Origin: Selenomonadaceae bacterium
GTDB lineage: Bacteria > Bacillota > Negativicutes > Selenomonadales > Selenomonadaceae
Assembly: GCA_017390245.1 (NCBI GenBank)
Contig: JAFPCE010000177.1
Span: 1-10,470 of the forward strand
Length of the DNA: 10,470 bases
Reading direction: 5' to 3'
Shown: piece by piece, positions 1-5,757 of the stretch
Numbering within the stretch: the stretch's first letter is position 1
Layout: every line of letters begins with the position of its first letter
Notes under the pieces: model-generated
The model's input: the letters and a program-made list of their open reading frames with translations, nothing else
Told to the model about the DNA's origin: nothing
The model's database searches: none
Made by a program: the position numbers and the translations under genes

Positions 1-296
1 AAGAGAAACAAAAGCAGGGAGAGATACTGACAGATGTAGATGTAGCCAACAGCCTGGCTGAAGGGGCTGTAGATGAGCTGTCAAGGGCCCTGGTGGAAAG
101 CTTCGGCCAGCAGGAGGAAACTGCTTTATATGATGATTGTGTAAAGCGTTTGCGTAAGCGATATTTGCAGGTGGAGTTTGACAGACACCGTCTGGAAGCT
201 GACCGGCTGAGCCGGGAGGGACAGAAGGGATTTATTGAAGAAATGGCCATCATGCAAAAATTACAAAATGAAATGGATGAATTGCAAAGTGTATAA
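1..296 (+). CDS. dnaG: DNA primase DnaG, C-terminal end (partial)
   Basis: The reading frame is open from base 3 to the TAA at 294-296, giving about 97 residues of a protein whose start lies outside the window. The visible part is charged and helical (for example RLRKRYLQVEFDRHRLEADR, then a run ending NEMDELQSV), as expected of the C-terminal helicase-binding domain of DnaG, which docks primase on the replicative helicase. No catalytic TOPRIM or zinc-finger motif falls inside the window. The name therefore rests on this helical tail and on the position directly upstream of rpoD, the classic dnaG-rpoD macromolecular-synthesis arrangement. The 41-base gap to rpoD has no terminator, so the two genes are probably co-transcribed. 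Confidence 0.75.
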   Translation, partial: EKQKQGEILTDVDVANSLAEGAVDELSRALVESFGQQEETALYDDCVKRLRKRYLQVEFDRHRLEADRLSREGQKGFIEEMAIMQKLQNEMDELQSV

Positions 297-337
297 GCTT
301 ATAGATGATTTATTATCTGACGAAAGGAGGGGCTTTA

Positions 338-1915
338 ATGCCTGAGAGCAAGAAGAAAGCAGCAAAAACTACAAAAGCAGATAAACCTGCGAAGACTGCA
401 AAGACTGCAAAAGCAGAGAAAACCACGAAAACTGTAAAAGCAGAGAAAACTGCGAAACCAGTGAAAACTGCAAAAGCCGAGGCTGTTAAGAAAAAGGATC
501 TGTTAGAAATGGCTGATACTGCAGCTGAGGCCAATAAGAGCACTGGCATTATTGCGGATCTTCTGGAGAAGGGCAAAAAGAACGGTGGCAATCTTACTGT
601 AGGTGAGGTTGTTGAGGCCCTGGGCAAGCAGGATATGTCTCCTGATGAGATTGAGGCTTTGTATGATAATTTCAGCAAAAAGGGTGTTGAGATAGCCGAT
701 GAGGCATATATTACCCCTGAGGATCTGGAGAAGGAAGAGGATAATGAGGTCGATGTTGATATTAACATTACCGATGGCCTGAATATCGATGATCCTGTAC
801 GCATGTATCTGAAGGAAATCGGCCGTGTGCCTCTTCTGACTGCAGAGGAGGAAGTGCGTCTTGCTACACGCATGGAGGATGGCGTAGTGGCAGAGCATCG
901 CCTGAAGGCTGATGACATTGTAAAGCACAATGGCGGCGATAATATTCTGACGGTAGGTACTCTGGCTAAGGCTTTGGGTCAGAGCAACAGCAAGGTGGCT
1001 CACACCATGCTGGGGGAGGATAATGAAATTCTCAAGGCTTTGCGTGAGCAGTATAATATCAGTGATGAACCAGAGGAGAACAGTACCAGAGAGTACAATG
1101 AGTACAATGCAGCTATTTCTATTCTGGAGATTCCTGCGGAGACTCTCACTGATGAGGAAATCAAGAAATATAAGAATACTATTTTAGATGGTAATGAAGC
1201 ACAGAAACGTCTGGCTGAGGCTAACCTGCGTCTGGTAGTAAGTATTGCCAAGCGTTATGTAGGCCGTGGCATGCTGTTTTTGGACCTGATTCAGGAAGGC
1301 AACCTGGGTCTGATTAAGGCTGTAGAGAAGTTTGACTACACCAAGGGCTACAAGTTCAGTACTTATGCTACCTGGTGGATTCGCCAGGCCATTACCAGAG
1401 CGATTGCTGACCAGGCCAGAACCATTCGCATACCAGTTCACATGGTAGAGAATATCAATAAGCTGATTCGTGTATCCAGACAGCTGCTGCAGCAGTTAGG
1501 CAGAGATCCTTCACCAGAGGAGATTGCCGCTGAGATGGAGATTACAGTTGACAGGGTCCGTGAGATTATGAAGATTGCCCAGGAGCCAGTATCACTGGAG
1601 ACTCCTATTGGTGAGGAGGAAGATTCCCATCTGGGCGACTTTATTGAGGACCAGGATGCACCAGCACCAGCTGAGGCAGCTTCTTATATTTTGATGAAGG
1701 AACAGCTGACAGAGGTACTGGCTACCTTGACTGACAGGGAGAAGAAGGTACTGGAGCTCCGCTTTGGTATCAATGATGGCAGAGCCAGAACCTTAGAAGA
1801 AGTAGGCCAGATTTTCGGGGTTACCCGTGAGCGTATCCGCCAGATTGAAGCTAAGGCACTGAGGAAGCTGAAGCATCCTAGCCGTAGCAAGAAGCTGAGG
1901 GATTTCTTAGATTAA
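338..1915 (+). CDS. rpoD: Primary sigma factor RpoD (SigA)
   Basis: Housekeeping sigma factor that directs RNA polymerase to promoters; 525 aa. I chose the ATG at 338 because a strong Shine-Dalgarno (AAAGGAGGGG, about 323-332) precedes it; an in-frame ATG at 305 lies upstream of that site. Order of parts: Lys/Ala/Thr-rich tail (residues 4-53), region 1.1-like segment (about 68-120), acidic linker, region 1.2 (DDPVRMYLKEIGRVPLL, 151-167), a variable insert (183-289), region 2 (RLAEANLRLVVSIAKRYVGR, then the 2.4 core TYATWWIRQAITRAIADQAR), region 3 (about 371-420), and region 4 with the helix-turn-helix (TLEEVGQIFGVTRERIRQIE, 485-504). From 290 onward it closely resembles Bacillus SigA. The insert between regions 1.2 and 2.1 is about 100 residues longer than in B. 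subtilis SigA (from memory). A terminator follows the gene. Confidence 0.97.
   Translation: MPESKKKAAKTTKADKPAKTAKTAKAEKTTKTVKAEKTAKPVKTAKAEAVKKKDLLEMADTAAEANKSTGIIADLLEKGKKNGGNLTVGEVVEALGKQDMSPDEIEALYDNFSKKGVEIADEAYITPEDLEKEEDNEVDVDINITDGLNIDDPVRMYLKEIGRVPLLTAEEEVRLATRMEDGVVAEHRLKADDIVKHNGGDNILTVGTLAKALGQSNSKVAHTMLGEDNEILKALREQYNISDEPEENSTREYNEYNAAISILEIPAETLTDEEIKKYKNTILDGNEAQKRLAEANLRLVVSIAKRYVGRGMLFLDLIQEGNLGLIKAVEKFDYTKGYKFSTYATWWIRQAITRAIADQARTIRIPVHMVENINKLIRVSRQLLQQLGRDPSPEEIAAEMEITVDRVREIMKIAQEPVSLETPIGEEEDSHLGDFIEDQDAPAPAEAASYILMKEQLTEVLATLTDREKKVLELRFGINDGRARTLEEVGQIFGVTRERIRQIEAKALRKLKHPSRSKKLRDFLD
404..457 (+). repeat. Tandem 27-base repeat in the lysine-rich tail of rpoD
   Basis: Two adjacent 27-base units (404-430 and 431-457) differ at only three positions and encode TAKAEKTTK and TVKAEKTAK. 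Looser copies of the KTAKAE theme lie on both sides (about 356-486). The unit is nine codons, so a change in copy number would keep the frame. The repeat lies entirely in the basic, probably disordered N-terminal tail. Confidence 0.85.
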
Positions 1916-1926
1916 TGAATAGCTGA

Positions 1927-1957
1927 AAAGTGCAGGGAAGCCTGCACTTTCTTTTTT
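1927..1957 (+). terminator. Intrinsic terminator after rpoD
   Basis: A perfect 10-bp stem (AAAGTGCAGG at 1927-1936, CCTGCACTTT at 1941-1950) with loop GAAG is followed by C and six T. The next gene's Shine-Dalgarno starts only two bases after the T tract. Confidence 0.92.
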
Positions 1958-1968
1958 AGAGGTGAAAT

Positions 1969-2643
1969 ATGCTAGATAACAGATTAAAGGCTGTGGCAGA
2001 CTTTGTGCCAGCAGGTGCTAAAGTGGCAGATATAGGTACGGATCATGCCTATCTGGCTATGTACCTGTATCAGCAGGACCAGAGCCGCCAGGTTATTGCC
2101 GGGGACAAAAATGCCGGACCTTGTGAAGCGGCCAGGAAAACCTTGGGAGAGGCAGATTTGCAGGAGATAATATCTGTGCGCCAGGGGGACGGACTGGCAG
2201 TAGTACAGCCTAGGGAAGCAGATACTGTCTGCATTGCCGGCATGGGCGGAAAGTTGATAGCAGATATTCTGGAGGCAGGGCCAGAGGTACTGGCAGGTCT
2301 GAAATATGCTATTTTGCAGCCGCAAAATGCTTTTGCTGAACTGAGAGGCTGGCTCTATGATCATGACTGGCATATTGCGAAGGAGTCTCTGGCCAAGAGT
2401 GAAGGCAGGATATATCAGATTCTGCTGGCTGTTCCAGGCAAGGCGCCAAAACCAGATGACATGGAGCTGCTGCTGGGTCCAGTGCTTATGGCAGAGCGTC
2501 CAAAGCTATTTAGTGAGCATGTGGCGAATAATATTGCCATGGTACAGCGGGTTTTACAGGGGCTGCAGAAAAGCCGTCAGGATGTAGCTGGCAAAAAGCA
2601 GGTGTTAGAGGAACGAATTGCCAGATTAAAGGAGCTGTTATAA
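1969..2643 (+). CDS. trmK: tRNA (adenine(22)-N1)-methyltransferase TrmK
   Basis: 224 aa, close to the roughly 240 aa of B. subtilis TrmK (YqfN). It methylates N1 of A22 in tRNA with S-adenosylmethionine. Visible motifs: SAM-binding motif I VADIGTDHAYL (19-29), acidic motif II region VIAGDKN (42-48), family signature IAGMGG (89-94) and LQPQN (116-120), where the substrate and catalytic loop is expected. A helical, probably coiled-coil C-terminal part (about 180-224) matches the family architecture. The ATG at 1969 has GAGGTG at 1959-1964. The rpoD-trmK-nif3 order is also seen near sigA in other Firmicutes. No convincing private promoter is visible, so expression probably depends on read-through of the rpoD terminator or on a promoter inside rpoD. 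Confidence 0.94.
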   Translation: MLDNRLKAVADFVPAGAKVADIGTDHAYLAMYLYQQDQSRQVIAGDKNAGPCEAARKTLGEADLQEIISVRQGDGLAVVQPREADTVCIAGMGGKLIADILEAGPEVLAGLKYAILQPQNAFAELRGWLYDHDWHIAKESLAKSEGRIYQILLAVPGKAPKPDDMELLLGPVLMAERPKLFSEHVANNIAMVQRVLQGLQKSRQDVAGKKQVLEERIARLKELL

Positions 2644-2648
2644 TAACT

Positions 2649-3446
2649 ATGAAATGTCAGGCTGTAATTGATATAGTGGAAAAGCTGGCTCCTAAGAGGC
2701 TGGCAGAGGAGTGGGATAATCCCGGCCTTCTGGTGGGGAGCCCCCAGCAGGAGATTAAGAAGGTAATGGTTTGCCTGGATGTGAGCCTGGAGGTGGTGGA
2801 GTATGCTATTTCCCAGCAGGCAGATATGCTGATAGCTCACCATCCTATGATTTTCCGAGGATTAAAGAAGATTCGGACAGATTTATATGATGGCAGGATG
2901 CTGAGCCTGCTGCTGCAGCACAATATGGCAGTGTATGCGGCTCATACCAATCTTGATGCTGCTAAGGGCGGCGTTAATGATGTGCTGGCAGCAAAAATCG
3001 GCCTCAGGGATGTAGTGTCGTTTTTGCCAGTGGAGAATTATCCTGAGGAAAGCATGGGCAGGATTGGCATGCTGCCAGAGCCTGTGACATTGAAGGCTTT
3101 TGCCCAGAGGGTGAAAAAGGCCCTTAATGCGGAGTTTGTACGGGTGGTGCAGGCTAATGATAAGATGATTCAGAAGGTGGCTTTGTGCAGCGGTGCTGGT
3201 GCTGATTTTATCGGTCAGGCAGCCTTTAAGGGTGCGGATGTGTATTTAACTGGTGATGTAAAATACCATGATGCCCAGAGGGCAGTGCAGCAGAATATTA
3301 ATCTTGTGGACGGCGGTCATTTTCCAACGGAATTTCCAGTGGTGGAAGCCTTGGCAGCATATCTCCGGGAAAATATGGCAAAAGCGAAAAGACCAGCTGA
3401 AATTATTACTGATACAGTGTCTAGGGATTTCTTTAAGGTTATATAA
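2649..3446 (+). CDS. Nif3-like dinuclear metal-centre protein
   Basis: 265 aa; Nif3/YbgI/YqfO family, small toroid-forming proteins that bind two metal ions and have no firmly settled reaction. The ligand set is intact: His64 and His65 in IAHHPMIF, Asp103 in AAHTNLD, and His224 and Glu228 in DGGHFPTE, matching the YbgI pattern. At this length it is the short form, without the roughly 100-residue PII-like insert found in B. subtilis YqfO (family knowledge). The ATG at 2649 lies five bases after the trmK stop, and its AAAGGAG (2628-2634) sits inside trmK, so the genes are co-transcribed and probably translationally linked. Nif3 next to trmK is a common Firmicutes pairing. Databases often call this family GTP cyclohydrolase 1 type 2; nothing visible supports that activity. 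Confidence 0.93.
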   Translation: MKCQAVIDIVEKLAPKRLAEEWDNPGLLVGSPQQEIKKVMVCLDVSLEVVEYAISQQADMLIAHHPMIFRGLKKIRTDLYDGRMLSLLLQHNMAVYAAHTNLDAAKGGVNDVLAAKIGLRDVVSFLPVENYPEESMGRIGMLPEPVTLKAFAQRVKKALNAEFVRVVQANDKMIQKVALCSGAGADFIGQAAFKGADVYLTGDVKYHDAQRAVQQNINLVDGGHFPTEFPVVEALAAYLRENMAKAKRPAEIITDTVSRDFFKVI

Positions 3447-3485
3447 TTCAAAAGTTTGCGTAAGTGCGGAAGAAAAGAGGAAAAT

Positions 3486-4154
3486 ATGGAAATTAGTACC
3501 GGACGCCAGGAAAAAATGGCAATTTATAAGAGCTTTCCCGTATATGGTATTACGGCAGAGGCTATGTCGGCTGGCAGGGACAATCTGACTGTAGTCAGGG
3601 AAATGCTGGAGGCAGGCATACGCTGTGTGCAGTACCGGGAAAAGACAAAAAGCGGTCTGGCCAGATATGAGGAATGCCTGCAGCTGCGGCAGCTGACCAG
3701 GAAGTACAATGCCCTGCTGATAATCGATGATTTTGTGGATTTAGCAATATCTGTGGATGCAGATGGGGTACATGTGGGCCAGGATGATTTGCCTCCTCAG
3801 GTGGTAAGAAAGCTTTTAGGTAATGATAAAATTATTGGCCTGTCTACTCACAATCCCCAGCAGCTGGAGCAAGCTAATATGATAAAGGATATTATTGATT
3901 ACATAGGTACAGGTCCTGTTTATGCTACTCAGACGAAGCCTGGTGCCAAGGCTGCAGGACTTGATTATATTTCCTGTGCTAGTGAGCACAGCCAGCTGCC
4001 CTTTGTGGCTATTGGAGGTCTGAAGGCTCACAATGTGGCAGAGGTGGCCAAAAGAGGTGCCAGCTGCATAGCTGTTGTTAGTGAAATAACAGGAGCAGCG
4101 GATATTCAGAAAAAAATTCAGGAAATTGTAAAAAATTTCCAAACTTCAAGATGA
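3486..4154 (+). CDS. thiE: Thiamine-phosphate synthase ThiE
   Basis: 222 aa TIM-barrel enzyme that joins HMP-pyrophosphate and thiazole phosphate to give thiamine phosphate. Motifs in order: QYREK (49-53, pyrophosphate contact), LIIDDFVDLA (78-87) with Asp82, GVHVGQDDLP (94-103) with Asp101, IGLSTHN (117-123), YIGTGPVYATQTKPGAKAAG (139-158), and FVAIGGL and AVVSEI for phosphate binding. Asp82 and Asp101 align with the Mg ligands of the B. subtilis enzyme. The usual Asn before Asp82 is Asp, a mild variant. I chose ATG 3486 for AGAGG (3476-3480) with 5-base spacing. ATG 3516, preceded by AGGA, would give 212 aa and is possible; TTG 3456 has weaker support. No other thiamine gene and no TPP riboswitch lies nearby, so it is a lone thiE, probably read with nif3 39 bases upstream. 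Confidence 0.93.
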   Translation: MEISTGRQEKMAIYKSFPVYGITAEAMSAGRDNLTVVREMLEAGIRCVQYREKTKSGLARYEECLQLRQLTRKYNALLIIDDFVDLAISVDADGVHVGQDDLPPQVVRKLLGNDKIIGLSTHNPQQLEQANMIKDIIDYIGTGPVYATQTKPGAKAAGLDYISCASEHSQLPFVAIGGLKAHNVAEVAKRGASCIAVVSEITGAADIQKKIQEIVKNFQTSR

Positions 4155-4199
4155 AGTAGTAAGGATTAATACAGAAATAGAGCCAATTTAGCACCAAAT

Positions 4200-4228
4200 T
4201 TGACTTTTAGTCCTAGAAGTGGTACAAT
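4200..4228 (+). promoter_or_regulatory. Sigma-70 promoter of rnpB
   Basis: TTGACT (4200-4205), a 17-base spacer and TACAAT (4223-4228): five of six matches to each consensus hexamer at optimal spacing. The predicted start, about 4235-4236, coincides with the first base of the P1 helix of the RNase P RNA. Confidence 0.9.
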
Positions 4229-4235
4229 AGCCATG

Positions 4236-4600
4236 TTGTAAGTGTGAAAGGCAATCGCGAATGCTTTATGCATTTGAGGAAAGTCCGGGCTCCACAGGGC
4301 AGTGTGCTGGATAACGTCCAGCGAGGGTGACCTTAGGGAAAGTGTCATAGAAAAGGAAACCGCCTAAGCATGGTAAAACATGACGGCAAGGATGGAAAGG
4401 TGTGGTAAGAGCGCACCAGCGGTTAGGTGACTAGCCGGCTTGATAAACCCCACATGGAGCAAGACCAAATAGGGAAGGGATAAGATGGCCCGTCGTCCTT
4501 CCGGGTGTGTCGCTTAGAATTGCCAGGCAACTGGTAATCCAGATAAATGATTGCTGCCGCGGAAGCGGAACAGAACTCGGCTTATTGATCACTTATGATA
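4236..4600 (+). ncRNA. rnpB: RNase P RNA, class A (M1-like)
   Basis: Catalytic RNA that removes the 5' leader from precursor tRNAs. Conserved landmarks appear in order: GAGGAAAGTCCGGGCTCC (4276-4293, CR-I and one side of P4), GGTGTGGTAAGAGCGCACCAGC region (4399-4420), GGAGCAAGACCAAATAGGG (from 4456), CCGGGTGTG with the GGU (4504-4506) that pairs with the tRNA CCA end, and AGAACTCGGCTTA (4572-4584, CR-V). The P1 helix closes the molecule: 4236-4244 pairs with 4590-4598 over nine pairs, including two wobble pairs. A T run at 4601-4606 follows. The length, about 365 nt, and landmark order fit class A rather than the Bacillus class B. The 5' end is well supported by the promoter; the 3' end may vary by a few bases. 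Confidence 0.97.
4594..4599 (+). promoter_or_regulatory. Candidate -10 element for the riboswitch transcript, inside the rnpB 3' end
   Basis: TATGAT (4594-4599) matches the -10 consensus at five of six positions and would start transcription near 4606, just before the aptamer's P1 at 4615. No good -35 lies 16-18 bases upstream and there is no TG extension, so it would be weak or activator-dependent. The same bases form the 3' strand of rnpB P1, so the match could be accidental. Confidence 0.35.
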
Positions 4601-4611
4601 TTTTTTGTTTT

Positions 4612-4820
4612 CAGGCGCCTGCATAGAGATATATAAGCAGGAGTCATACTGGGTTTTATTTATAGGAAGCCGAATCCAGCCCAGGAGCGGGGGATCCAAT
4701 TTTATTTTTTAGTGGAGGCTTGCCTCCATAAAGGTATTGGGGTGAATGAGGCCAGTGTTACTGCTGGCAGTAAAGGGTAGTTTCTCTGCCCTAACCCGAC
4801 AGCTAACCTCGTAGGCGTAT
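4612..4820 (+). promoter_or_regulatory. c-di-AMP riboswitch (ydaO-yuaA class)
   Basis: The conserved core of this class is present in order: AGCCGAATCC (4668-4677), GCGGGGGATCC (4687-4697), GGGGTGAAT (4739-4747), the AGGGTAGTTTCTCTGCCCT hairpin (from about 4774), then CCGACAGCTAACCTCGTAGG (4796-4815). The closing P1 helix pairs GCGCCTGC (4615-4622) with GTAGGCGT (4811-4818), with two wobble pairs. Two variable stems lie inside, one being GGAGG-CTTG-CCTCC near 4714-4727. The class senses cyclic di-AMP and normally lowers expression of cell-wall and osmotic-balance genes; NlpC/P60 hydrolases are typical targets, as here. No terminator hairpin lies between the aptamer and the start codon, so the output may be at ribosome binding rather than termination; that part is inference. 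Confidence 0.95.
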
Positions 4821-4838
4821 AGAGAGAGGAGTGTCTTT

Positions 4839-5504
4839 TTGAGTAGATTTATGCGCATTTTTGTGCTGTCTATGATGTTAATCTGTGGTTTTTCCATGGT
4901 GGCTAATGCTTCAGCATTCCGTGTGGGTGACCAGGGCAGCGAAGTAGCAGAGATTCAGGGACAGCTGGCAAGCTTAGGTTATGATGTTGTTGCAGATGGT
5001 GATTTTGGTCCGGCAACAGCTGAGGCTATTAAGTCTTTCCAGGCTTCCAGAGGCCTTGAGGCTGACGGTCTGGTTGGTCCAGGTACCTATTCTGCATTGA
5101 TGGGACGTTCAATGCCAGAAATCAGCCGTGGTTCTAACTACATCTCCCGCAGAGTTGTGGCTAGCTCTATGGCCTATATCGGTGTGCCATACGTTTTCGG
5201 TGGTACTACACCTAGCGGTTTTGACTGCTCTGGATATGTCCGTTATGTATTTGCTGGTGCTGGCATTTATTTGCCACGTACTGCTGATGCACAGTATGAG
5301 GTTGGCATGCCCGTTTCCAGAGGCGAGTTAGTACCTGGTGATCTGGTATTTTTCTCTACTTATGAGTATGGTCCATCTCATGTTGGTATTTACCTTGGTG
5401 ATGGCAGCTTTATCAATGCTTCATCCAGCCGTGGAGTTGCTATTGATTCATTGTACAGCGGCTACTGGGGTTCTTGCTACATCGGTGCACGCAGAGTTTT
5501 ATGA
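4839..5504 (+). CDS. Secreted NlpC/P60 cell-wall hydrolase with peptidoglycan-binding domain
   Basis: 221 aa exported peptidase expected to cut stem peptides of peptidoglycan. Residues 1-24 form a signal peptide (hydrophobic FVLSMMLICGFSMV, then ANA as the cleavage site). Residues about 27-88 are a PG_binding_1 domain (VGDQGSEVAEIQGQLASLGY, then DGDFGPATAEAIKSFQ). Residues about 104-221 are the NlpC/P60 domain with nucleophile Cys130 (FDCSGYVRYVF) and His181 (SHVGIYLG). The third catalytic position appears to be Asn193 (FINASS), an accepted alternative to His. I chose TTG 4839 because AGAGGAG (4825-4831) lies seven bases upstream; ATG 4851 is too far from that site but would still leave a signal peptide. 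It is the only gene between the riboswitch and the terminator, so it is a single-gene unit under c-di-AMP control. Confidence 0.94.
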   Translation: MSRFMRIFVLSMMLICGFSMVANASAFRVGDQGSEVAEIQGQLASLGYDVVADGDFGPATAEAIKSFQASRGLEADGLVGPGTYSALMGRSMPEISRGSNYISRRVVASSMAYIGVPYVFGGTTPSGFDCSGYVRYVFAGAGIYLPRTADAQYEVGMPVSRGELVPGDLVFFSTYEYGPSHVGIYLGDGSFINASSSRGVAIDSLYSGYWGSCYIGARRVL

Positions 5505-5516
5505 TGCTTTTCTAAC

Positions 5517-5546
5517 AGGGGAGATTTATTCTCCCCTTATTTTTTT
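5517..5546 (+). terminator. Intrinsic terminator after the NlpC/P60 gene
   Basis: An 8-bp perfect stem (AGGGGAGA 5517-5524, TCTCCCCT 5530-5537), loop TTTAT, then TTA and a run of seven T ending at 5546. It starts 12 bases after the stop codon. Confidence 0.93.
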
Positions 5547-5548
5547 GC

Positions 5549-5575
5549 AAAAAAAGGGACTGCCCCAGCAATCCC
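5549..5575 (-). terminator. Minus-strand intrinsic terminator of the mini-gene
   Basis: Read on the minus strand, GGGATTGC (5575-5568) pairs with GCAGTCCC (5563-5556), with one T-G wobble and loop TGGG, and is followed by seven T (5555-5549). It starts 14 bases after the stop of the 25-codon minus-strand gene and stands back to back with the plus-strand terminator. Confidence 0.88.
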
Positions 5576-5589
5576 CTGATGTTTATATT

Positions 5590-5667
5590 TTATTCTGTAA
5601 AAAGATCATCCCAGAAGGTGTAGGCAATCATGACTATTACTAAAAAGAAAAGGATAATATCTCCCAT
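5590..5667 (-). CDS. Small single-pass membrane peptide, 25 aa, function unknown
   Basis: I do not recognise the family. On the minus strand, ATG (5667-5665) opens a 25-codon frame ending in TAA (5592-5590). The peptide begins MGD, has a hydrophobic helix (about residues 4-19: IILFFLVIVMIAYTFW) and ends in the acidic tail DDLFTE. GGAG (5679-5676) lies eight bases upstream of the ATG. It sits in a complete small transcription unit: promoter TTGCAT-17-TATAAT, a leader of about 55 bases, this frame, then an intrinsic terminator. It is the only supported minus-strand gene here. Size and topology resemble small membrane subunits or regulators such as KdpF or CydX, but their partner genes are absent and no residue match is claimed. 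A type I toxin-like peptide is another possibility. The unit itself is well supported; the function is open. Confidence 0.68.
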   Translation of the reverse strand: MGDIILFFLVIVMIAYTFWDDLFTE

Positions 5668-5686
5668 AAAATCAGCTCCATAAAAT

Positions 5687-5715
5687 TTGAATTTACTAAT
5701 TAAATCATTTAATAT
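5687..5715 (+). promoter_or_regulatory. Candidate promoter for the FolP-like/folB unit
   Basis: TTGAAT (5687-5692), a 17-base spacer and TAATAT (5710-5715), four of six matches each; the start would be near 5722. An alternative -10, TATATT (5717-5722), matches better but lacks a good -35. The region is very AT-rich, so chance matches are likely. Confidence 0.45.
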
Positions 5716-5726
5716 TTATATTAAAT
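5707..5726. repeat. Perfect AT-rich inverted repeat, possible operator
   Basis: ATTTAATAT (5707-5715) and its exact reverse complement ATATTAAAT (5718-5726) are separated by TT. The dyad covers the candidate plus-strand -10 and the predicted start points of both opposing promoters. The geometry suits a dimeric regulator, but AT-rich DNA makes short dyads cheap. Confidence 0.5.
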
Positions 5727-5728
5727 CT

Positions 5729-5757
5729 ATTATACCCAAAGGATGATTAATATGCAA
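5729..5757 (-). promoter_or_regulatory. Minus-strand promoter of the membrane-peptide gene
   Basis: On the minus strand: TTGCAT (5757-5752), a 17-base spacer and a perfect TATAAT (5734-5729). The start is predicted near 5722, giving a leader of about 55 bases. The -35 overlaps the start codon of the plus-strand gene at 5752. Confidence 0.78.

Noticed and set aside
313..930. A 205-codon minus-strand open frame rich in Phe, Ala and Ser
   Set aside because: It is the antisense image of the lysine-rich start of rpoD; the low-complexity composition is produced by the repeats.
2649..3446. Naming the Nif3 protein a GTP cyclohydrolase and linking it to the folate pair
   Set aside because: The label is a database habit for this family. 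The metal ligands are visible, but nothing specific to GTP cyclohydrolase is, and the FolB-like gene lies about 3 kb away in another unit.
4121..4140. GGAAATT/AATTTCC hairpin at the end of thiE as a terminator
   Set aside because: A 7-bp AT-rich stem inside the coding region, not followed by a T run on the plus strand.
4709..4897. Minus-strand open frame over the riboswitch
   Set aside because: It overlaps conserved aptamer sequence and the hydrolase start, with no supporting ribosome site or promoter.
5338..5643. A 101-codon plus-strand frame running past the end of the hydrolase gene
   Set aside because: It overlaps the NlpC/P60 domain in another frame and then crosses both terminators; the product shows no recognisable domain.
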